Shown: in pieces, positions 45,336 to 56,780 of the stretch
Numbering within the stretch: position 1 is the stretch's first letter
Layout of the letters: each line of letters opens with the position of its first letter
Assembly: GCF_000374445.1 (NCBI RefSeq)
Contig: NZ_KB894434.1
Coordinates: 1 to 64,000 of the forward strand
Direction: 5' to 3'
Source of the DNA: Actinokineospora enzanensis DSM 44649
GTDB taxonomy: Bacteria; Actinomycetota; Actinomycetes; Mycobacteriales; Pseudonocardiaceae
Length of the DNA stretch: 64,000 nt
The notes under the pieces: generated by a model
The model's input: the letters and a program-made list of their open reading frames with translations, nothing else
Told to the model about the DNA's origin: nothing
The model's database searches: none
Translations under genes and position numbers: made by a program

Positions 45336-46541
45336 ATGACCCCGCCGCCGGGCACCGTGCTCGTCGCCGACGAACTGCGCGGCCTGCCCGGTGCGCCGCT
45401 CGCCTGCCCAGCCGCCGCACTGGTCGATGGCGAGCTGCGCAGGCAGGGGATCCCGACCGCGCGCGGCCCGGTGGACGTCGTGCTGTCCGGTGTGGACACC
45501 GAGACGACGTGGACCACGTTCGGCGGGGTGGCGCTGGCGGTCTCGGTCCGGGTCGCCGACACGGAGGCTCGCTTGGCCGCCAAGTCCACTGTGGGCGCCT
45601 GGCTCGCGGCGGGTGGCCCGCGCACGGTCGTCCTGGCCGCGCCGCGTTCGTTCTGCGCGGGCGTGGAGCGGGCGGTGCAGGTTGTGGAGCGGGAGTTGGT
45701 GAGGGAGCCACGGGTATACGTGCGCAAGCAGATCGTGCACAACACGCACGTGGTGGCCGATCTGGAGTCGCGCGGGGCGGTGTTCGTGGACGAGCTGGCC
45801 GAGGTGCCGCCTTCGTCCACTGTGGTCTTCTCGGCGCATGGGGTGTCGCCCGCTGTCCGTTCGGACGCCGATGCCCGGTCGTTGCGGGTGATCGACGCGA
45901 CGTGTCCGTTGGTGACGAAGGTGCACGCGGAGGCCCGGCGGTTCGCCGCGCGGGGGGACACGGTGATCCTGATCGGGCACGCGGGGCACGAGGAAGTGGA
46001 CGGGACCCTGGGTGAGGTTCCGGATATGCGGTTGGTGCAGTCGGTGGCGGATGTCTCGGCGGTCGCTGTGCCTGATCCGACGCGGGTGTCCTATCTGACC
46101 CAGACGACGCTGGCGGTGGACGAGACCGTTTCGATCATTGATGCGCTGCGCGCTCGGTTTCCGGCTCTGCGCGGGCCCGGCTCGGATGACATCTGCTACG
46201 CGACGACGAACCGGCAGAACGCGTTGCGGGGGGTGGCCGATCGGACCGAGCTGGTGTTGGTGGTGGGGTCGTCGAACTCGTCCAACTCGCAGCGGCTGGT
46301 GGAGTTGGCTTCGCGGCAGGGGACTCCGGCGTATCTGATCGAGGACGTGGGTTCGATCCGTCCACAGTGGCTGATGGGGGTTCGTGCGGTCGGGCTGACG
46401 GCGGGTGCGTCCGCGCCACCTCGGTTGGTGGATGAGGTGGTCGCCGCGTTGGGCGGGTTGGGGGCGGTGTCGGTGGAGGAGCACGAGACGACCCGCGAGA
46501 CGATCGAGTTCACACTGCCGAGCGCGGTCCGGGGAAGTTGA
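45336..46541 (+). CDS. ispH: IspH (HMBPP reductase) with N-terminal extension
   Basis: A 401-residue 4Fe-4S enzyme of the MEP pathway that reduces HMBPP to IPP and DMAPP. Three iron-sulfur cysteines are present (Cys107 in RSFCAGV, Cys190 in DATCPLV and Cys near 279 in [11 protein letters not shown]), as are the substrate-binding histidines ([20 protein letters not shown]), the TNRQ and the S-x-N block [10 protein letters not shown]. Typical IspH is about 310 residues; this protein has an extra about 95 residues in front ([21 protein letters not shown]...) of unknown function. It begins 20 bases after the prenyl synthase, with GAGGAGA upstream, so it is co-transcribed. It would feed the synthase with both substrates. 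Confidence 0.92.
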   Translation: MTPPPGTVLVADELRGLPGAPLACPAAALVDGELRRQGIPTARGPVDVVLSGVDTETTWTTFGGVALAVSVRVADTEARLAAKSTVGAWLAAGGPRTVVLAAPRSFCAGVERAVQVVERELVREPRVYVRKQIVHNTHVVADLESRGAVFVDELAEVPPSSTVVFSAHGVSPAVRSDADARSLRVIDATCPLVTKVHAEARRFAARGDTVILIGHAGHEEVDGTLGEVPDMRLVQSVADVSAVAVPDPTRVSYLTQTTLAVDETVSIIDALRARFPALRGPGSDDICYATTNRQNALRGVADRTELVLVVGSSNSSNSQRLVELASRQGTPAYLIEDVGSIRPQWLMGVRAVGLTAGASAPPRLVDEVVAALGGLGAVSVEEHETTRETIEFTLPSAVRGS

Positions 46542-46593
46542 TCGAGCGGCACGCTCGTCCGGTTCGGATGTACGTCATGGTCTACCTGATGGT

Positions 46594-49191
46594 CTACCTG
46601 CCGCAGCACGCGCGGATGAGTGCTGGGGTGAGGGACGGGTAGCGGGTGCTCGTGGTCATGGTGCGCAGAATCGGGTCGGTGTGCAGCGGGCGCAGGCGTT
46701 CCGGGAGGTCTTCCTCGGCGCCCGCGATGGCCTCGGGGTGGTCGCGCAGGTGGTCGGCTAGGCCGGGCCAGCGGATCTCCAGGATCGTCCAGAGCGCCAA
46801 GGCCTCGACGGCGACCGCGTTGCCCTCCAGGGTGCGGACGGCACGCAACGCGCTGTAGGAGTTCACGAATCGCTTCATCGCGCGAGGGTTCGGCGGCAGC
46901 AGATCCGCGAACCGCAGGAGACTGTGCTCGGTCTCGGCGATCGCGGTCTTCGTGGTCATCCGCGCGAGCGCTTGTTCAGCCACCAGATCCCGCACGGCCG
47001 GACTGGCCGTGCGCAGTGCGTCGACCACTTGGGCCTCGGTGACGCTGCGGTCCAGGCGGGCCCGGACGCGGGCCTCCTCGGTGACAACGACATCGGTCGG
47101 GGCGGTGGAGCTGTGCAGGAGGCGGCGCAGGTAGGTCTCGCGGCGGGCGGTGTCGATCGCGGGGATGGGTATGTGCAGCTGGAAGAACTTCTCCAGGAAC
47201 TTGTACCCCATCGGCTCGCCCGGTCGGGCCGCCGCGCTCGCGAACGTGGCGTAGCCGTGCTCGTAGGCGGTGCGCAGCCAGGCCCCGTCGGCGCAGACCA
47301 CGAAGTGGATGTTGGGCGGGCCGATGTCGCGGATCAGGTTCTGGATCTTGTCCAGCAGTTCGACGATGTAGGTCTCCTTGCACCGGTCCAGATCGTCGAC
47401 CAGGAACACCACCGGGCGCTTGGAACGGGACATCAACCAGGTGAAGTGCCGCTCCACCTCCAGCATCGGATTGGTGTTGGACTGCTCGAACAACCGAGCC
47501 CCACGCGCCGAGTCCCACAACAGGAACCGACTCGCCACCAGAGCGCCCGCGAACAGGGTGCTCACTCCGGCCAGTCCGCCGATGACGGTCTTGACCGCGT
47601 CGGCCATGCCGTGGAAACCGTTGAGCACCAGCAGGATCACGCCGATGAAGACCATCACCCCGGTGACCGCCAAGACGAAGGGGGCGCCCACGCGGCGAAG
47701 CCGGGCCAGGGATTCGTTGATACGCAACCAGATCCGCCCGGGTAACCGGCGTTGCCTGCGGATGGCCGTGCGCAATGAGGTCAGCACCGCCCACCACGCC
47801 GGGCCGACACCCGCCTCCTGCCAGGCATCGAAGTCGACAACGGTGAAGTCCGGTGTCGACTCCGCCCGGAGGAAGTTGAGCAACGTACTCTTTCCCGTAC
47901 CCCACGGCGCATCTATGTGGATCATCAGCGAGCTGCCGGGTTCCTGCGCGTCGACTCGCTTGAGCCGCTCCGCGATCACCTTCGCCAATGGCCTGCGCCG
48001 CAACCAGTCGTCATCGGCTGGCGCGTCCCCGACCCACTCGACGTGACCGCTGCGCGCCTGCCCCCAGATCCGGATGACCCCGCCGACCTCCGTGATCACG
48101 ATCCGCTCGCCGTTCAGCGAGCCGATTGCCACGCGCGCAGGCTCGTGGTGTTTGTCGAGCTTGATGTACTGGTCCTGGTCGGGCTGCCACAGGTAGACAT
48201 CGCCGTCTTCGTAGGCGACCACCACGGAGAGGGGATCGTCCGCGATCGCGAGCGCGGACACGGCCACGCCGAATGCCGGGAGCTCCCGTCCGCCGGACAG
48301 GAACACGCCGCCCAGTTCCGTGCTGGTGGCGACCAGGCCTGGCAGAGCGGCCATCGTCCCGATGTCTCCGACCAGCAGCGTCGAAGTTGTTTCAGCCGAA
48401 GGGTCCCCGGCGTCCGACCAACCACGCACGAACCCGCCGTCGAGGCTTACGTGCGCGCCGCGTTCTCCGGTTGCCGAGAGTGCCATGACGGTGTCCGGGT
48501 ACTCGGCGAGCGGTTCAGCGGTGCCGTTCCGCCAACGCCGGACCACGTTGTCCAGGCTGCCGCTGATGATCACCCCGTCGGGCCCCACCGCGATCGTCGT
48601 CACCGGGCTGCCCTGGTTGCCGAGTTCGCGTGTGGTGTGGGAGTGGATGTCCAGCGCGTGGATGATCCCGCGATCGGTCCCCATGAGCACGACCGGTCGC
48701 CCGTCCACCTCGCCGAACGCGATGGCGCTGACCGGCAGGTCGGGTGTGATCACCCGCAGCTCGACGTAGTCCACGGGCCGCGCCGGTCCGGCGCGCCCGA
48801 AGGCCTGGTCGAAGACGGCCACCATGGCGTCGAGCTCGCCGTGGCGCAGGATCGTGGTCCGGTCGCGCCATTGCAGGGCATGGTCCCGCAACGCCTCGTC
48901 GGTGACGTCCTCGTCGAGGAGGGTGACGATCGGGTAGCCGGTGCCCTTCGAGGACAGCAGCGCGGTGAGTTCACGGTTGGTGGCGGCGGAGCGCAGGGAG
49001 CCGGGCGTCACGATCACCACCGCGCCGTCCGATTCGCGCATCATCGCGTCGAGGCCTGCGGCCAGTGACGCGCTGTCCTCCATCGGCACGTAGCCGGACC
49101 GGTCCAGGGTGCCCAGGACCGATGCGAGGACACCCGCGCCGCTGAGAGCGTGGCTGATGTAGATGCGTTTTGGGGGCTCGGCAACCGCCAT
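46594..49191 (-). CDS. TIR-like / WD40-like / KAP P-loop NTPase fusion
   Basis: An 865-residue multidomain protein. Residues 1-130 resemble a TIR domain: RIYISHALSGAG at the first strand, SDGAVVIVTPGSL, and the candidate catalytic Glu74 in TNRELTALL. About 140-390 are beta-propeller-like repeats (short strands with GTDRGIIHALD, SGSLDNVVRRW, YEDGDVYLW). From 400 it is a KAP NTPase with Walker A APWGTGKST (428-436), two membrane helices inserted at about 504-525 and 535-556, and Walker B VVFLVDDLDRC (593-603). KAP NTPases occur in membrane and immunity systems. NADase activity of the TIR part is inferred only. It stands alone, convergent with ispH. Confidence 0.82.
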   Translation of the reverse strand: MAVAEPPKRIYISHALSGAGVLASVLGTLDRSGYVPMEDSASLAAGLDAMMRESDGAVVIVTPGSLRSAATNRELTALLSSKGTGYPIVTLLDEDVTDEALRDHALQWRDRTTILRHGELDAMVAVFDQAFGRAGPARPVDYVELRVITPDLPVSAIAFGEVDGRPVVLMGTDRGIIHALDIHSHTTRELGNQGSPVTTIAVGPDGVIISGSLDNVVRRWRNGTAEPLAEYPDTVMALSATGERGAHVSLDGGFVRGWSDAGDPSAETTSTLLVGDIGTMAALPGLVATSTELGGVFLSGGRELPAFGVAVSALAIADDPLSVVVAYEDGDVYLWQPDQDQYIKLDKHHEPARVAIGSLNGERIVITEVGGVIRIWGQARSGHVEWVGDAPADDDWLRRRPLAKVIAERLKRVDAQEPGSSLMIHIDAPWGTGKSTLLNFLRAESTPDFTVVDFDAWQEAGVGPAWWAVLTSLRTAIRRQRRLPGRIWLRINESLARLRRVGAPFVLAVTGVMVFIGVILLVLNGFHGMADAVKTVIGGLAGVSTLFAGALVASRFLLWDSARGARLFEQSNTNPMLEVERHFTWLMSRSKRPVVFLVDDLDRCKETYIVELLDKIQNLIRDIGPPNIHFVVCADGAWLRTAYEHGYATFASAAARPGEPMGYKFLEKFFQLHIPIPAIDTARRETYLRRLLHSSTAPTDVVVTEEARVRARLDRSVTEAQVVDALRTASPAVRDLVAEQALARMTTKTAIAETEHSLLRFADLLPPNPRAMKRFVNSYSALRAVRTLEGNAVAVEALALWTILEIRWPGLADHLRDHPEAIAGAEEDLPERLRPLHTDPILRTMTTSTRYPSLTPALIRACCGR

Positions 49192-49617
49192 GGGGCGAGG
49201 TTAGCCGGGTTGATCTTCGAAAAAGGGCGGATCCGCGCGGTCACCCTGGGGTGGGTTGGGGTGCCGGGCCAGGGGATGTCCGGTTCCCACACTCGGCCCA
49301 GTCCGACTACTCTCTGCTAGGTAGCGGTGACGTGACGCGGAGTCATCGATCCGGTGGCGTTCGATACCCCGCCACTCCGGCGAAGATCCGCTGAGCAGCC
49401 CGAAGTTGATCGACGAATCGTTACTTGATCATTCAAGCTGTACGCCGTACGGGTGAATCTCGGTTGTGAGTCGGTTGCCTTAGGCTACGAGCTGTAACTG
49501 GCGTTATGGGCCGGTGCGATGGACGAGGCAACAGTGCCCCGCGAGGACCCGGCAACGCCCGGACCGCACGCGTGTCAGGACCTCGGTGGCTCCGGATCGC
49601 AAAGAATCGACATCGCC
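49192..49617. other. Intergenic region upstream of two divergent genes
   Basis: 426 bases between the KAP fusion gene and the small membrane-protein gene. GC falls around 49380-49500. No ORF with coding bias is seen, though ATG 49519 could extend the next gene. No clear -10/-35 pair could be assigned. Confidence 0.5.
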
Positions 49618-49890
49618 ATGACACTGCTGTGGATCACCGGCTCGGTGCTCGTGCTCGCCCTGGTCGGCTGGCGGCTGCGCCGTGCTTCCTCGTTGGTCGA
49701 CCGGATCCTGGTCGAGGAGCGCGCGGGGGCGCTGCGGGACGTCGTGCTGGAGGCGGCGGAGTCCGGGGAGAACGGCGTCGAGCAGCCCGCGCCGCGGGTG
49801 GACGTGCCGGTCAACATCGTGGCCAGGTGGCCGCACCCGCCCCGGCAGGCGCTGGCGCGGCGGCGGACCGAGGACCGGCTGGCAGGCTGA
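49618..49890 (+). CDS. Small single-pass membrane protein, 90 aa
   Basis: A 90-residue protein with one N-terminal membrane helix (LLWITGSVLVLALVGWRL), an acidic amphipathic stretch (SLVDRILVEERAGALRDVVLEAAESG) and a basic tail. The ATG at 49618 starts directly at the membrane helix; the frame is open to 49519 but the ribosome site is weak for both starts. No homologue is recognised. A bidirectional terminator follows at 50009. Confidence 0.5.
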   Translation: MTLLWITGSVLVLALVGWRLRRASSLVDRILVEERAGALRDVVLEAAESGENGVEQPAPRVDVPVNIVARWPHPPRQALARRRTEDRLAG

Positions 49891-50008
49891 AAAGCCCGGA
49901 CCGACCGGTTCAGGTCGGGTGGCCCTGGTTGCGGTGCCAGGGTCGGTTTGAAAATGACGTTCGTATGCGGGAAAGACGCGCGGGAGGGACGGCCCCGACC
50001 CGCCTGGT

Positions 50009-50036
50009 CCCCCGGCCGGTGGGCGCCGGCCGGGGG
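50009..50036. terminator. Bidirectional hairpin terminator
   Basis: An 11-base perfect stem (CCCCCGGCCGG and its complement) with a 6-base loop, 12 bases before the stop codon of the leftward SnoaL-like gene and 118 bases after the rightward small gene. Confidence 0.75.
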
Positions 50037-50047
50037 ATACCAGGGAC

Positions 50048-50503
50048 TCAGTAGGGCTCGCCGAGCGCGGCGCGCAGGGCCGCGCGGTCTATCCAGCCAA
50101 GGTGGGCGCAGGCCTTGGCGCCGCGGAAGGACCACAGGTGGTGCTGCCGCCAGGTGGCGCGGCGCCCGTGCCGGGGGCTGGGTGCCAGGTTGGTGCCCAG
50201 GTAGGTTCCGGTGAGCTCCAGGCGGGTCTCCACCGTGTCCGCGCCGGTACACCGAGCGGTGAGAATGCGGGCGTAGATATCGGGCATGACGCGCCGGGCG
50301 GCGGCCACCGAGAATCGGAGCCCGGATATCCCGTCGGCGAATACCCGGATATCGGAGAGGTCTCGGATATCGGGATGGGCGAACGTGTCCAGAACGGTGT
50401 AATCGCCCTCGTTGACCGTTTCGACGACGAACGCGGCCGCCATTTCCACCTGCTCGTCCGCGCGGGCGGGCACCCGGTGCGCGCGGACCAACGACTCGAT
50501 CAT
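50048..50503 (-). CDS. SnoaL-like/NTF2-fold protein
   Basis: A 151-residue protein with the cone-shaped NTF2-like fold pattern of SnoaL-like ester cyclases: a helix rich N-terminus, TVLDTFAHPDI, GISGLRFSVAAARRVMPDIYARIL and a terminal basic strand. SnoaL enzymes close rings in aromatic polyketides, but most NTF2-like relatives have other roles. It overlaps the upstream hotdog gene by four bases (ATGA), so both form an operon; this favours acyl chemistry rather than polyketide cyclisation. Confidence 0.75.
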   Translation of the reverse strand: MIESLVRAHRVPARADEQVEMAAAFVVETVNEGDYTVLDTFAHPDIRDLSDIRVFADGISGLRFSVAAARRVMPDIYARILTARCTGADTVETRLELTGTYLGTNLAPSPRHGRRATWRQHHLWSFRGAKACAHLGWIDRAALRAALGEPY

Positions 50504-51054
50504 CGCGGCGTGGGGAGGGCGACCTCGGCCAGCGCGGAAGCAAGAGCTCTGCGGTGCGCGCGGCGGATGGCCACGGCCCGGTGCCGGGCGTACTCGGCGT
50601 CGGTCTCGGGGTGCACCGGGCGGACGGGGCGGGGCGCGCCGTCGTCGTCGACGGCCACGAACACCAGGTGCGCCTCGGCCACCGGCTCCGGCTCGGACGG
50701 TCCGTGGCAGCGTCGCGCGGAGACGTGGACGCCGATCTCCATCGAGGTCCGGCCGGTGCCTTCCACCTGGGCATACGCGGTGACGATGTCCCCGGCCCAG
50801 ACCGGGGCGAAGAAGGTCATGTCCTCCACCGAGACGGTCACCGCGTGCCCGTCGCTGTGCCGGGCGGCGCTGGCCCAGGCGACGTCGTCGACCAGTTCGA
50901 GCACCAGGGTGCCCTTGCCGGAACCGAACATGTTCTCGTTGGACCGCCAGATCACGCGGGAGAGCTCGCAGCGCGAGGAGCCCATCGTCTTCCCCGTGGG
51001 CAGTGGCTCCTGTTCAGTCAGCGGAGTCCGCGTGGCTGCGTCGACAGGGGTCAT
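50500..51054 (-). CDS. Hotdog-fold acyl-CoA thioesterase
   Basis: A 184-residue single-hotdog thioesterase of the BACH/YciA (4HBT) type. SRVIWRSNENMFGSGKGTLVLELVDDVAWASAARHSDGHAVTVSVEDMTFFAPVWAGDIVTAYAQV is the family core, including the conserved helix after a Gly-rich turn. Such enzymes hydrolyse acyl-CoA thioesters. The N-terminal 30 residues are extra and flexible. ATG 51054; translation couples to the SnoaL-like gene. The gene is divergent from the glycyl-tRNA synthetase. Confidence 0.87.
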   Translation of the reverse strand: MTPVDAATRTPLTEQEPLPTGKTMGSSRCELSRVIWRSNENMFGSGKGTLVLELVDDVAWASAARHSDGHAVTVSVEDMTFFAPVWAGDIVTAYAQVEGTGRTSMEIGVHVSARRCHGPSEPEPVAEAHLVFVAVDDDGAPRPVRPVHPETDAEYARHRAVAIRRAHRRALASALAEVALPTPR

Positions 51055-51418
51055 CGGAAGTGTTTCTCCAAGGGTATATCGGTGGGTATGTCGGTGACGT
51101 CGAGCGGAAACCGGGCTGGGGATCCTGGCGGGGAAGACGGGAGCCAGTCTAAACGATCACTTGGGTGGTTTTTGCCAATTCCCGCCGGTAAACCGGTATC
51201 TCCCTGCTTCGGGCGACAACCTTCACTCTGGGTAGTTGAATTAGGCCGAAAAAGTCTGTTTTCCCTCACTCGTTCCGGTGATGGAAGCGGCGACGGACCG
51301 GGCGGTCGCCGGGAGTCGCCTGTCACGCCGGTGGGTTACCCGGCGCGGACCGGGCGGTCCCGGCCCGCCTCCTAGACTCGGCGTGCATCCCCGAGCGCCA
51401 TGAGTGAGGTTGTCACCC
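51055..51418. other. Region between hotdog and glycyl-tRNA synthetase genes
   Basis: 364 bases without a supported ORF. The middle (51140-51250) is AT-richer than the surroundings. TAGACT at 51373-51378 is a possible -10 for the synthetase. I looked for a T-box leader (tRNA-sensing) and saw none. Confidence 0.5.
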
Positions 51419-54406
<2,988 letters not shown>

Positions 54407-54539
54407 CCCTATTGTCGGGCTAATCCATATCCGGCCCCCGGGCAGCGTCTCACTGGGCGGGAATCCAGTCCCATCCTGGCTCGGGTAAGCCTCGCCCGTA
54501 CCGGGCTATTCCCGTGCTGTTCGTTTTTCGACCCGCGTC

Positions 54540-54574
54540 GCCGGGCCGCTTCCTCGGGTGAGAAGCGGCCCGGC
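54540..54574. terminator. Bidirectional terminator
   Basis: A perfect 13-base stem (GCCGGGCCGCTTC and complement) with a 9-base loop between the convergent glycyl-tRNA synthetase and GNAT genes. Confidence 0.83.
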
Positions 54575-54579
54575 AACGG

Positions 54580-55482
54580 CTACCAGGTCAGGTCAATGCG
54601 GTGCTGGGTGATGGGATAGCCCGCTTTGGCGAACGTCGCCGCCATCGGCGTGTTGTCCACATCCGTGTTGGCCACGATCCGGTCGGCGCCGTTCTCCACC
54701 AGGATGTGGGTCGCCTCGGCCAACAGGTCGTAGGCGTAGCCGCGGCCGCGGTGTTCCGGGACGACTCCGATATAGCCGATGACCGGGTTGGCGTGGTTCC
54801 TGGTCGGCACGGTCAACCCGACCAGGTCACCGTCCGGCGTATAAGCCAGTCGCCACCAGGAACGGGGCGCGGGCATCCACAGCAGGATGTCCAGGTCTTC
54901 CCGCGCGGCCGCGTCCACACCGGATTCCGCCGCCGCCTTCCTGGCGTGCGCGTCCAGCGTGCCCGCGAGGAGGCGGCGGAACACGGCCAGGAAGGCCTCA
55001 TCGTCCGCTTCTCGATAAACGAGACGTCCGGGACGCTCCGGGAGGCCCAGATCCGGCGTCCAGCGGTAGCGGTAGCGCTCGACCAACAATGTCATGCCCG
55101 CCGTCGTGGCGGCCGTCAGTCGGGCCTGCGCGGCGGCCAGCACGGCAGGCGTGTCCCGCCAGCCTGTCGGCAGGGTAAGGCAGTACTCGACGCGGAACGG
55201 GGCCGCGCGGAGCAGGGCCGCGGCCGCGTCGGGATCGGTGAAATCCAGCCAGTCGAGGGCGACCGGCTCCTTGTCGTCGGCCGCGCCCCACCAGGCCGCG
55301 CGGGCCACCACCTCGTCGCCGCGCCGGGCGATCCAGGTCCATTCGGGACGGTATTCGCCCCGGTCGCGCAGCTCGGCGTAAGTGGTGCCGAGCAGTGGGC
55401 GGCCGACGAGACCGGGATCGGGAAATGTGTCGAACAGGTGTTCCTCGCCCGCGGTGAGCGGGCGGATGACCGGATCGGTCAT
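54580..55482 (-). CDS. GNAT-family acetyltransferase
   Basis: A 300-residue N-acetyltransferase with two GNAT-like halves, the C-terminal one carrying the acetyl-CoA pyrophosphate loop VVPEHRGRGYAYDLLAEATH (R/Q-x-x-G-x-G/A pattern) and ending TPMAATFAKAGYPITQHRIDL. The N-terminal half has the fold but a degenerate loop, as in double-GNAT proteins. The acceptor (amine of small molecule or protein) is unknown. The ATG at 55482 is the first in frame. Confidence 0.85.
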   Translation of the reverse strand: MTDPVIRPLTAGEEHLFDTFPDPGLVGRPLLGTTYAELRDRGEYRPEWTWIARRGDEVVARAAWWGAADDKEPVALDWLDFTDPDAAAALLRAAPFRVEYCLTLPTGWRDTPAVLAAAQARLTAATTAGMTLLVERYRYRWTPDLGLPERPGRLVYREADDEAFLAVFRRLLAGTLDAHARKAAAESGVDAAAREDLDILLWMPAPRSWWRLAYTPDGDLVGLTVPTRNHANPVIGYIGVVPEHRGRGYAYDLLAEATHILVENGADRIVANTDVDNTPMAATFAKAGYPITQHRIDLTW

Positions 55483-56287
55483 GGTGTCCTTCCGGGGAAG
55501 TTCAGCGCGCCCCCGGGTGGGAGCGCGGGACGATGCGGAGCACGGGTCCCACCTCCCTTCTTCGTTCGACTGCGGACGCCCCGGACGCTAGTGCAGGCCG
55601 CTCCGGTCCGGCAAGCGGGTTTGCGCTGTTCGTCCGGTGACAAGTCCGCCGTCATATCGGTGAAACACTCCCGGTACCGGGCCCGCGCCGGGTTAAGCGC
55701 GGCGGGGAAAGCCGCCGGGTCGCATTGCGTGCGGTAGCGGGAAGGCGACGGGTGGTGGGCGAATGCCCTACGCGAGCGGCCCACGAGCGGTAGCGGTGGG
55801 TGATTGGTTGCCGTTTAACGTGAAGTGCCTGCGAGGTGACGGAATCGGGAGCGCTTGCCCGGGTGAGCGCTACCCGGCGCGGCGAGTCGGATGGATGTGA
55901 ACTCGGTCCGTGTCCGATTGGCGCGGAGCGGGTGAGATCGGCGACTGGCCCGGCTCGCCGGACCGGGCAATGGCGAGTCGGCGCGTTCGTCCGCGCGGTC
56001 CGGTCGCGGTCCGGTCGGTCCGCATGGGCGAATGCCGTCGGACGTCGGGGAACTCGCCGAACATATGGCGTACGGTTATCGAGCGCCGGCTAGCGATTTT
56101 CGCGCGAACCGGCCTCCTCATTCGCCCTGGGCGAGCAGGCCGGTTTCCCCGGGACGGGTGTCGGACGACACGCGGGTCATTCCGCGAAGCGCCCGGTATT
56201 TGTCGAAGCGTTGCCGAACGGGTACTGTTCCGGACCAGTGGGAGAAGTATTCAATTCCCGGAACATCCGTGTGCAGTGAGGTGCCCC
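55483..56287. other. Long non-coding leader region of lsr2
   Basis: 805 bases between GNAT and lsr2 with no ORF showing consistent third-position bias. It includes GC-rich imperfect repeats of CCGG-containing words near 55910-56040. A promoter for lsr2 lies at its 3' end. Long untranslated leaders of this kind may carry regulation of the nucleoid protein. Confidence 0.45.
56200..56228 (+). promoter_or_regulatory. Candidate lsr2 promoter
   Basis: TTGTCG (56200-56205) and TACTGT (56223-56228) are separated by exactly 17 bases, a good match to the housekeeping sigma consensus of actinomycetes, 60 bases before the lsr2 ATG. Confidence 0.6.
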
Positions 56288-56692
56288 ATGGCTCAGAAGA
56301 CCATCGTCCAGCTTTACGACGACCTCGACGGGTCGGCGGGCGAGGACATCCGTCCGGTTGAATTCAGCCTGGACGGCGCGAACTACGAGATCGACCTGAA
56401 TGAGGCGAACGCCACCCGCCTGCGCGAGCAGTTGGCCGAGTTCGTGGCCGCCGCTCGGCGTACCGGCGGCCGGGTGAAGCGGCACGTGGCCCCCTCGGCG
56501 AAGCCCGCGAGCGACGCGCGCTCCAAGGAGCAGACCAAGGCCATCCGCGACTGGGCGCGGCAGAACGGCCACGACATCTCCGAGCGCGGCCGCATCCCGT
56601 CGGCCGTGGTGGAGGCCTTCGAGGAGGCGCACACCGTCAAGGCGAAGACCAACGGCGGCGGCAAGGCGAAGAAGGCCGCCTTCTCCGGCTGA
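56288..56692 (+). CDS. lsr2: Lsr2 nucleoid-associated DNA-binding protein
   Basis: A 134-residue Lsr2, the H-NS-like silencer of actinobacteria. The N-terminal oligomerisation domain (MAQKTIVQLYDDLDG to about 60) is followed by a linker and the C-terminal DNA-binding domain with the AT-hook-like RGRIPSAVVEAFEEAH, preceded by QTKAIRDWARQNGHDISERGR, matching the known family. It silences AT-rich, often horizontally acquired DNA and regulates secondary metabolism. ATG 56288 is the only start that keeps the canonical N-terminus. A basic, Gly/Lys-rich tail closes the protein. Terminator at 56707. Confidence 0.96.
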   Translation: MAQKTIVQLYDDLDGSAGEDIRPVEFSLDGANYEIDLNEANATRLREQLAEFVAAARRTGGRVKRHVAPSAKPASDARSKEQTKAIRDWARQNGHDISERGRIPSAVVEAFEEAHTVKAKTNGGGKAKKAAFSG

Positions 56693-56706
56693 GGCGCCAT
56701 CGGGAC

Positions 56707-56738
56707 GGACCGCGGCGGGGGAGTGCCCGCCGCGGTCC
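56707..56738. terminator. Terminator between lsr2 and convergent small gene
   Basis: A perfect 13-base stem (GGACCGCGGCGGG and complement) with a 6-base loop, 14 bases after the lsr2 stop. Confidence 0.83.
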
Positions 56739-56780
56739 CGTGGTGCCTGCGGTCCGGGGTGGACGGCGACCCCGGGCCGG

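Noticed and set aside
46577-46600. Tandem repeat of ATGGTCTACCTG (two copies)
   Set aside because: Only two 12-base copies in a short intergenic region after ispH; probably a small duplication without a function that can be supported.
51055-51418. T-box or glycine riboswitch before the glycyl-tRNA synthetase gene
   Set aside because: No conserved T-box sequence, specifier stem or tandem glycine-aptamer fold could be found in the 364 bases.
55910-56287. Upstream extension of Lsr2 (open frame from 55910)
   Set aside because: The extended sequence shows no codon bias, contains a likely promoter, and would break the canonical MAQKTIVQL start.
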